Below are positions 57,174 through 64,000 of a stretch of 64,000 bases of DNA, one piece after another. Under the pieces are notes generated by a model that did not search any database, was not told where the DNA came from, and worked only from the letters and a program-made list of their open reading frames with translations. The stretch's first letter is position 1, and the number at the start of each line of letters is the position of its first letter. The stretch spans positions 17,652,501-17,716,500 of the forward strand of contig NC_135016.1 in the NCBI RefSeq assembly GCF_051020955.1. Direction: 5' to 3'. This DNA is from Megalopta genalis (lineage: Eukaryota; Arthropoda; Insecta; Hymenoptera; Halictidae). Position numbers and translations under genes: made by a program.

Positions 57174-57521
57174 CAGGGCGTCCCAAAATTATGCTACTTC
57201 CGGGAAATGAGAGGTTCCTGAGGTGATTCGAAGTAACTTTTTCCTTAGCGAAATTGCAATCCGTGGTTTCGTTTGCGAGTTATTAACGAAAAACAGTGAC
57301 CAATGGGAGGCGAGCTTGGCTGGCGTGCGGCGGCTGAACCAACGAGCGCACGGAGCTCGGTCGCCTAGCGCCGAGCAAACTCGCGCCTCATTGGTCAGTG
57401 TTTTTTTACGAATAACTCGTTAACGATGCATCGGAGAAAATTTTTGTAAAGGAAAAAGTTGCTTCGAATCACCTTAGGAATCCCTCATTTCTCGGAAATG
57501 CCATAATTTTGGGACACCCTG
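57174..57521. mobile_element. Family A foldback element, copy A10
   Basis: It runs from CAGGGCGTCCCAAAATTATG to ATTTTGGGACACCCTG, followed by TA. The left inner arm is GTGGTTTCGTTTGCGAG and the right one GTTAACGATGCATCGGAG, so the arm types differ as in A1 and A3. CCAAT boxes are at GACCAATGGGAGGCGAG and CTCATTGGTCAG. Confidence 0.88.
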
Positions 57522-58010
57522 TATAAATTAGGTCGCTGCAAAAGTAAAATATAAATAATTCAAAAAAGAACATTATTAGAACAAAAATATATGTTTAAGA
57601 TTTCTATGGACATTTCTTGACCCTCCCACAAGCATGCCGTGGGTTAATCACTATGAATCGACAAACCTTCACACAGTTAAATTTTATCAAAAATAAATAA
57701 AGTACCCTTGTTGCTTCCAAATTGACCGGGGGTCTACACAAAGAACGACACGCGTTTCATCCGAGCCGACCCTAACAGCCATTCACGTGGTACGTCTTAA
57801 TCAAATTTTCCGTGGCCCCGGGTCCTCGAGACCGCCGCGGTCCGAACAAACTCCCCACGACACGCCAATCGACGCTCGAACGAGCATTGCCGATGCCCCG
57901 AGGACCAAACAAATTTTCGAATGAAAGGCAAGGAGCCTCGGCCCCGTTCACCACCCGACCACCCTAGAGTCCCGGAGCATAACGATCCTCGCAGAGCCCG
58001 TTGTCCCTGA
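57522..58010. other. Unassigned stretch
   Basis: Nothing recognised. A 102-codon minus-strand frame crosses into the element at 58011. Confidence 0.5.
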
Positions 58011-58541
58011 TTAACCCTTTCGGTACGAGCGCCGGATATATCCGGCGTCCGTCCGATGACCAAGATGGACGAGTGCCGAATACATCTGGCATCCATGTAA
58101 GCCATATTTCTGACATATTAGAAACTATTCTAATAACCGTTCGAGTCCCATGATAGCAGCGCTATCACGCTGTTTGGCATTTTTCGACCGTGTTTTCTGA
58201 ATAATCCCTGGGACTCGAACGGATAAAATCTTTTCTTACAAGGATTCCGAAAAAAAACAGCTACAGGTATAATTGTCGTTTGATCTAAATTGATTTAAAA
58301 AATTTCAGGTTACATTTTTCTTCGAAACTTGTTCATAGATTTTAACATATTCCAGGCCCTTTACAGAATGTCTACAGGAAACAGAAGATTTAGAAACGGA
58401 TTAAGCCCAGTCGTTACTTAACGCTTGAGAAAATCTTCGTACAAATGTGGACCGACCCTGCGTTATGTGCGCATTTTCGGCGCGGCATCCCGTACAGTGG
58501 GAGTGTCACGGCGGACAACGCGCTCGTACCGAAAGGGTTAA
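58011..58541. mobile_element. TTAA-type element with 21-bp terminal repeats
   Basis: TTAACCCTTTCGGTACGAGC at 58011 is perfectly inverted at 58521-58541. The element is 531 bp. Near the left end are GCCGGATATATCCGGC (a palindrome) and a diverged second copy. Inside it sits a nested 86-bp hairpin (58137-58222) with CCGTTCGAGTCCCA inverted at its ends. There is no transposase. Confidence 0.85.
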
Positions 58542-59069
58542 GAGTCTCGGCGACTTTCCTGGGTATCGATCAGAAACCTTCAAATGGAACCGCAGCCGAG
58601 GTCGCCGATTGCCGGACAGCCGGCCCCGTGTTTTGTCTCGATTTCCTGAACAGTGTAACCGGTAGATCCACCGCGGCCGGGTCGATTGTGGATGCAAAAT
58701 GTGGCCGTCCAAGCGTCCGAGGAACAGGTGTGCGGACTGTATGCCAGCCAGTCGATTAGACGGGTGTCCAGAGAGCATGTCGCCTACCGTGGAATTGTAC
58801 GGGAGCCGTGTGCGCACCGTGACACACGGACGCTGCTCTACCGATATTACGTACGGGGTGTTAAGGAAATAGCGATCGTTCGCGTCGATTGCGGTGCAGT
58901 CGATTCTGTACGGACCATATAGATTCTATAAATGCAGTGAATTTAACGTGTATTGCACGCGTTGGGCGTGGCAAGAATTGACGAAGTACTCGAGATAGTT
59001 GAAGCAATAAAGAATAATATTTTTAGCGGAGCCGATGGTTTAAAGGTGTATCTTAATTTCTCGTCTGTT
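58542..59069. other. Unassigned stretch
   Basis: Nothing recognised beyond overlapping short frames. Confidence 0.5.
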
Positions 59070-59099
59070 TACTGTAAATTCTCTCTAATTGTTATTTGT

Positions 59100-59311
59100 A
59101 CTATTATTATATTAATATTATTAGTATATCATTAATATAATATTATTATTATATTATTATTATTATATTAATATTATTAGTATAATATCATTAGTATAAT
59201 ATTGCTATTATTATATTATTATTATATTAATATTATTAGTATAATATTATTGTTATTATATTATTATTATATTAATATTATTGTTATTATATTATTATTA
59301 TTTATATTATT
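59100..59311. repeat. TATTAT-type array
   Basis: ATTATTATATTAATATTATT and related words for about 210 bp, between two pieces of family B. Confidence 0.88.
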
Positions 59312-59370
59312 GTAAATTCTCTCTCAGCTTGGAAACAAAAATGGGCGATTTGGGAAGAGGAGCTACGATT
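59312..59370. mobile_element. Family B left-arm fragment, second subtype
   Basis: TTGTAAATTCTCTCTCAGCT through GGGCGATTTGGGAAGAGGAG and CTACGATTA is a left arm. A shorter piece of the same end (ACTGTAAATTCTCTCTAATT, 59070-59089) lies before the intervening TAT array. The array may have expanded between two parts of the locus. Confidence 0.65.
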
Positions 59371-59419
59371 AGAATATTGATAGAAGAATTAATATATAAT
59401 GTGCAATGTATAAATATAA

Positions 59420-59452
59420 TACTGATAGTATAGTATAGTATAGTACAGTAGA
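59420..59452. repeat. (TATAG)n array
   Basis: ATAGTATAGTATAGTATAGT, about six pentamers. Confidence 0.85.
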
Positions 59453-59538
59453 ATTATGGCTGATACTAGCAAGCTTCCCTTAAATTTTCCCCCATCAGTT
59501 ACCAAACATATTACACACGCACGTTGCCATTGCAAAGT

Positions 59539-59663
59539 ACAGTAGATTCTCCCTAATTTAGCCACGGCTTGTACACAAAAATTCGCGGTTCGTTTTTTTA
59601 TAGTCTCCTCTCCCCAAATTGTTCACTACTGCGTACCCGCTGAAGGACAATTGGGGAAAATTT
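59539..59663. mobile_element. Family B MITE, internally deleted, second subtype
   Basis: TACAGTAGATTCTCCCTAAT, GCCACGGCTTGTACACAAAA and TTTTTTTATAGTCTCCTCTC, then CCCAAATTGTTCA and GGACAATTGGGGAAAATT. The arms are shortened at the loop, giving about 125 bp. Confidence 0.7.
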
Positions 59664-61079
59664 GCCGCGCCTCGTCGCGGGACCGAAAAGCTAGCTCCTT
59701 CATCATTGTAGCGCGGATTTCTTAGAAATGCAAGGAAGTATTTCTTGTTAACAGTATACTCGTTTATTTGCCATCTTGTTGTTAATACAATAAGTAAATC
59801 TTTTAATGTACAACAATGTATTCAGATCACAAGCGTATAAATGTTTACCTTTTCAATTATTTCAGTCATTTCCTTTCCATCTATCATTCTATAACATTAT
59901 TCTTTCACGCTTTTATCACATTGTTTTTACCATGTACTCGCTGTTACTGTACTTGTTCCACCTCGATTTATTTGATCACATAATAGCAATTCGCCTTAAA
60001 TAAAATAAATACATAAATAAATAACAAAACTCTCGCAATCTGGAAATCTGGAAATCTCGAAATTCCTTTTTGAAAGGTCGTTAACAATTACCTGTAAGAT
60101 CACGAGTAGCCCAGACCGTCGCTACTTTCTAGACACCCTATATCCTAGGCCGGCTAGGTACGCTATCTGGCTGCTATTCGATCGCACACGCGGCCAGGTA
60201 GAAATAGGAGGTAGCAAGTACGAGGAAGCCGGGTGCGGAGAAGCATGGGATTGAGCATAACCAGTTTCTGTAACTCGGCGACCAGCCGTGTGGCGTAACG
60301 TGGCCAATTGGTCAATCAGGCTGCGGCTCGATACACGACGTTCGGGATCCCAGACCGCTCGGTTTTCTCGAGAAATCGAGCCCCGAAGCTCTCGACGATC
60401 GGCCCCGTTTTCGATCCGAGAGGAGGAGAGTCCTCCTGGCCGCGCGACAATCATCTCGCGCCGCGTAATTGCCGCGGCAATTACGGCCGGTCTCGTTCAT
60501 CCACGCCTCACGCCGTCACGGTTATTGCTCCTCCTAGAAGAAATCGAATCTTCCGTTTCCACGAAAGTTACGGACCGAAGCCGATGATGGTTCGCAAGAT
60601 GGCCGGGGACGATTAGTTTCGTCTCTGCTTCGCCTGCCGCGGTTCGGGCCACTCGATGGCCGAGTTTCGCTGCGCCGGGCTGCTGGGAAACGAACAGGCT
60701 GCGTGAACAGCTCTTGAATGCTTGTAATTCGTGTGTAATTTACATATATATCCGGCGGGATCGCGGACGTCGCGGTTCGCGATTCTTTACGGCGCGTTGC
60801 ACCATGATTTGCGCCTTTTCGACTGTCTCTCCGGGTGCCGAAGAGGCGACGATCGCGAACGCCGTAGTGGGTCAATGTGAACTCCGAAGCGTTTCTTTTC
60901 TTGTTTGCTACGTTGTTGTGAGATCTTTTGAAAATGTTCAATTGGCGTCGATGTGGGTGAAAATGCGACGTGACGAAATGTCGCGTGGAGTAAAACGTGC
61001 GCCGATTAATGTTTTGAATAAAAAGTTTAACGAAAGTAATTTTAATAAGGAAATCAGATAATACCATAATATTATAGAT
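59664..61079. other. Unassigned stretch
   Basis: AT-rich to 60.06 kb, then GC-rich. Frames of 110, 99 and 197 codons overlap on both strands and show no domain. Confidence 0.5.
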
Positions 61080-61215
61080 TATATATATTATATAAGATAT
61101 AATATAATAATATAATAATATATACATGTATATTTAATATAATTATTATACATAGTAATATAATAATATATAATATATATTATATTATATAAGATAATAT
61201 CCATAATATTATAGT
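61080..61215. repeat. AT-rich ATAATATA tract
   Basis: TATAATATATATTATATTAT words. Confidence 0.82.
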
Positions 61216-61249
61216 GTTAAATTAATGTTAAATTAATGTTGAATTATTA

Positions 61250-61530
61250 CCATTATTATTATTATTGTCATTATATTTAAAGTTAGTATTATTATTGTCA
61301 TTATATTTAAAGTTAGTATTATTATTGTCATTGTATTTAAAGCTATTATTATTATTATTGTAATTACATTTAAAGCTATTATTATTATTATTATCACTAT
61401 ATTTAAAGCTATTATTATTATTGTCATTATATTTAAAGTTATTACTATTATTATCACTACATTTAAAGTTATTACTATTATTGTCACTATATTTAAAGTC
61501 ATTATTATTACTGTCATTATATTTGCTAAT
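61250..61530. repeat. 30-36 bp minisatellite
   Basis: About nine units of ATTATTATTGTCATTATATT plus TAAAGTTAGT, with TAAAGCT and TCACT variants. The two minus-strand frames of over 100 codons (NNNNFKYNDN type) come from the array. Confidence 0.9.
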
Positions 61531-61635
61531 ATCAAAATTGCTGAAGATATTCCGCACTGATATCTTTCATTATTGTACAATCTAGATGGCAAAATCAAAA
61601 GCATATAACTGATCGAGACGTTTTTCTTTTTACAG

Positions 61636-61723
61636 GTGAGCGCGCTGCCGATCTAATCTAGATTAGGCGAATTCAGGACTGAGTTGCGTGCGACGCAAAA
61701 TAATTGTATATTTCGAAAATAAC
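61636..61723 (+). other. Possible non-coding exon or recursive-splice exon
   Basis: A strong 3' splice site (TTTTTCTTTTTACAG, with a branch-like ATAACTGAT about 25 bases upstream) ends at 61635. The next bases, GTGAGC, would themselves serve as a 5' splice site. A consensus 5' site, GTAAGTAT, begins at 61724. The 88 bases between have stops in all three frames. This fits a non-coding exon, a recursive-splicing exon in a long intron, or chance. No neighbouring exons are visible. Confidence 0.3.
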
Positions 61724-62363
61724 GTAAGTATCCAAAATAATTTGAGGAGACTTCAAGTTCGTCGCCGTATAGAATGAACTCGGGACAGGTCACCGTTGCG
61801 ATTTTAGTTCCTTTAATAAGAAAGAAACATTCGGGTCTCGTTAATTTGACCATTCATTTCTACCAACTTAATAGCACTGTCACGGTGTCCTTCGGTCTCC
61901 GCTGCATATGTATACTGGAAACTTTCTATCTCTGGTATTTCGTGCTCGCGTACAGAGAGGACCACTCTTTCAGTTGTCTGTCTTGTTAGCCCCAATTAGG
62001 TCTTATGTAACTCGCTCATTAACATATTTGCTTATACGCTGGCACTGTTAGCTATTCAAATAAGTGGTTCGTCAGTTTTTCTTTTTTTTTCATAAGCCTG
62101 AAATAGTATAATAGGCGCTTCAAAGTACTTAATTTCTTCGAACCTCTCGATTGGTTCGAAGAAGTAAACTTCGTAATAACTTCGTAATAAATCGAGAAAA
62201 ATTAGTGACCTCGATGGTAAGGCAATAAATCGGTTTATAAATGTTATAAACGGTTGCAATAACTTGTTGAATCCAATTGTGGAAAGTGTTTCTCTTCTGA
62301 TCGGAATTTTAATTTCTTCTTCTCGGAATTCGCATGGAGGATGAGGGCACAAAAATTAGGTAA
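61724..62363. other. Unassigned stretch
   Basis: Begins with the GTAAGTAT donor-like word. TTCGAAGAAGTAAACTTCGTAATAACTTCGTAATAAATC at 62154-62192 has a doubled AACTTCGTAAT. Nothing else. Confidence 0.5.
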
Positions 62364-62476
62364 CAACAATCGGTAATTATAAGAACGAGTCGCAGTGCTC
62401 GAATAATCGTATCTCCTCTTCCCAAATTGTCCAATTTCCTGTACAATTCGAGCGTCGATTGCGGAGAATTCGCTGT
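62364..62476. mobile_element. Family B right-arm copy
   Basis: ATAAGAACGAGTCGCAGTGC, TCGAATAATCGTATCTCCTC, TTCCCAAATTGTCC and GATTGCGGAGAATTCGCTGTA form a right arm only. The left arm is not visible. Confidence 0.75.
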
Positions 62477-62982
62477 ATTATCGTTTAATCTCGCGGCCAA
62501 GTTTCGGAGCAGCCTCTTTCAGGAACGAACGCACCCCGAAGAATCTGAAACAGCGCGGACAAAAGACCGATTGTTCGCCGAAGTCAACGAAATAACAACA
62601 ATACGGAGATTTACGAGAGACGTTCGTGAAGTGAAAGTTTCGGTCGATCCCGTTTTCCTCGGTTTCCAAGGCATCATTTCCAAAGCCCGCGTTAGCCGAG
62701 CGAGCTGAATAAGATTTACGACCTTGAAGACCTTCGAGAAAAGGAACCTGCCGCGGCATCTGGGGAACGTGGAAAATAGGTTCCACTATCCGCGTTACCC
62801 ACTTCGTACCAGTATGCCCGGCGTGTTCCATTCATAATCCTCGCTTCTAATTACAGCTACAGGTTTCTTTCATGTTGCCGGCGAGAAGCTATCGGTTACG
62901 CGTTCTCCATCGCGCCGGTCATGAATAATTCAAAAGAAAAATGAATCTCCGTCGCGTCGGTGGAGATCGTCGTTCGAGACGT
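62477..62982. other. Unassigned stretch
   Basis: Opposed 93- and 117-codon frames without domains. Nothing else. Confidence 0.5.
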
Positions 62983-63102
62983 TACAGTAATGTCTCCCTT
63001 ACCGACGCTCAGGTTGTCCACAAAAATGGACAATTTTGGAAGAGAAGATACGATTTATTCCAGCTTTGCAGTTCGTTTTTATAGTTGTCGACAATTCGTA
63101 AC
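62983..63102. mobile_element. Family B left arm, cut by mariner copy 2
   Basis: TACAGTAATGTCTCCCTTAC through AGCTTTGCAGTTCGTTTTTA to GACAATTCGTAACTA ends at the loop, where mariner copy 2 begins. The matching right arm does not follow on the far side, so this is a broken copy rather than a simple insertion. Confidence 0.82.
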
Positions 63103-63104
63103 TA

Positions 63105-63711
63105 TTGGGTTGGGGAATAAGTTCGTAGCGTTATTATCGAAGACGATCTTCTTTGTTGTCTTTGTTAAGCTCGCGAGGCACCCAGGCTCCCAATTTTTCG
63201 GCAAATCCCATTGAACGAAGACGATTGAGAATCGTTTTATGATCGCAGTTAATTTTTTCGGCCAATTCACGACTCGTTCGGTGACCGTCCTCCTTCGAAA
63301 GTGCTTCGAGACGCTCTTCGACGAATTCGGAAGGTCTTCCGCTGCGGGGCGTGTCGTCGACGTCAAAATCGCCATTTTTGAACTTCGCAAACCATTTCCG
63401 TGCTGTACACTCGCCTATGACACCTTCTCCGTATACGTTGCAAATGTCCCGGGCTGCTTCGGCAGCTTTTTGGCCTCGATGAAAAGCGAAGAAGAGAAGG
63501 TGTCGAAAATGTTGCTTTTTGCCTCCTGGATATACCATTTCTAAGCCTCGAAAGTAATAATAAATTAAATTACTCGAAAAGACGATTAGCACAGTTTTGT
63601 GGAGCAGACAGAGCTCTATCGAATGAATATTATACACTTTGTCGAACAGCAAAAAGTCGTTGTAAAATAAAAGAAAATATAAAAACGCTTCGAACTTATT
63701 CCCCAACCTAA
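63105..63711 (-). mobile_element. mariner deletion derivative, copy 2
   Basis: This is a 607-bp element in reverse orientation, with TTGGGTTGGGGAATAAG at 63105 and the complement of TTAGGTTGGGGAATAAG ending at 63711. TA is present on the low-coordinate side (63103-63104). The other side reads TG, consistent with a mutated TA. It has the same length and internal deletion as copy 1, so both descend from one already deleted parent. Half a family B element ends at 63102 and a complete one begins at about 63716. That complete copy corresponds to the B element next to copy 1. Confidence 0.93.
63134..63538 (-). CDS. Mariner transposase N-terminal DNA-binding domain, truncated (copy 2)
   Basis: This is a 134-residue partner of the frame at 41833-42237. 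By eye it differs at 13 positions, for example R7K, S44C, D71E, H90R, M96I and N115K, with no frameshift or stop. Both helix-turn-helix regions, the SGRPS linker and WVPREL are kept, and the protein ends at the same DRLR. The catalytic domain is absent. Two copies that have diverged this far yet remain open are notable for supposedly dead elements, although two short frames could survive by chance. The frame also stays open upstream through the terminal repeat into the adjoining family B element, but that extension has no ATG. Confidence 0.84.
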   Translation of the reverse strand: MVYPGGKKQHFRHLLFFAFHRGQKAAEAARDICNVYGEGVIGECTARKWFAKFKNGDFDVDDTPRSGRPSEFVEERLEALSKEDGHRTSRELAEKINCDHKTILNRLRSMGFAEKLGAWVPRELNKDNKEDRLR

Positions 63712-63715
63712 TGCA

Positions 63716-63935
63716 TACAGTAATGTCTCCAATACTGACGCTCAGATTGTCCACTAAATTGGATAATTCGGGAAGAGGAGATACGATTATTCGAGCCTTG
63801 CGGCACGTTTTTATAATTGTGAACAATTTATAACTATAAAAATAAACTGCAAGGCTCGAATAATCGTATCTCCTCTTCCCGAATTGTCCATTTGTGTGCA
63901 CAATCTCTGCGTCAATTGAAGAGACATTACTATAG
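63716..63935. mobile_element. Family B MITE beside mariner copy 2
   Basis: It runs from TACAGTAATGTCTCCAATAC to GAAGAGACATTACTATA. It contains TGTCCACTAAATTGGATAAT, the complement of the diagnostic CCAATTTAGTGG word of the copy at 41.5 kb. Both arms and the loop (AATTGTGAACAATTTATAAC) are complete. Confidence 0.88.
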
Positions 63936-64000
63936 ATTGAGAGAGACTTTACTTGTGGATCTAGAGAAGATACGATTGTTCGAGTCTTGTTGCTCGTTTC
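63936..64000. mobile_element. Family B copy running off the window end
   Basis: TTGAGAGAGACTTTACTTGT, then AGAAGATACGATTGTTCGAG and TCTTGTTGCTCGTTTC match a left arm. The remainder lies beyond the window. Confidence 0.6.

Noticed and set aside
60534..61127. 197-codon minus-strand frame
   Set aside because: Starts in an AT tract, has no recognisable domain and is opposed by open frames on the other strand.
61228..61604. Two minus-strand frames of 109 and 123 codons
   Set aside because: Products of the 30-36 bp AT-rich minisatellite.

Overview
The window looks like non-coding nuclear DNA from an animal, most likely an insect. Signs of this are the lack of operons or dense genes, mariner, piggyBac-like (TTAA) and Tc1-like repeats, long microsatellites, and many CpG-rich stretches without CpG depletion. 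The last point fits a hymenopteran such as an ant, but that is inference. I found no tRNA, rRNA or convincing host protein-coding exon. The only recognisable protein is a mariner transposase N-terminus, present twice. The window may be intergenic or a long intron.

Most of the interpretable content is short non-autonomous transposons. Family A (about 340-370 bp, ends CAGGGTGTCCCAAAA) is a foldback element with arms of about 140 bp and a GC-rich core with CCAAT boxes: 1.07, 7.54, 11.07, 12.56, 25.5 (half), 30.3, 39.7, 44.3, 49.7 and 57.2 kb. Family B (about 220 bp, ends TACAGTAATGTCTCC) is a hairpin MITE: 2.4, 2.6, 3.8, 4.5, 21.3, 28.4, 41.5, 51.0, 53.5, 53.6, 59.5, 62.4, 63.0 and 63.7 kb, plus fragments. 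Family C is a heterogeneous set of TTAA-bounded modules (TTAACCCTTTGCACTCGA and variants) that often carry short palindromes. Clear two-ended copies lie at 5.5, 15.4, 16.9, 56.1 and 58.0 kb. Family F (7.5-8.1 and 34.3-34.8 kb) is TTAA-bounded and carries tandem palindromic units. Family D (13.0, 15.0 and 54.0 kb) resembles a Tc1-type element with long subterminal repeats.

Two mariner copies (41.66-42.27 and 63.11-63.71 kb) are each 607 bp. Both keep an intact 134-codon DNA-binding domain and lack the whole catalytic domain. Each is joined at the same end to the same family B copy, so the pair of elements was duplicated together.

Tandem repeats include a 350-bp ATT array (48.2 kb), a 32-bp minisatellite found at three sites (28.7, 51.8 and 55.8 kb), a 26-bp array (40.4 kb), a 30-bp array (61.3 kb), a long simple array (23.4 kb) and several AT, GT and GA tracts. 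The stretches between repeats are GC-rich or mixed and show nothing I can assign. A possible non-coding or recursive-splicing exon lies at 61,636-61,723.
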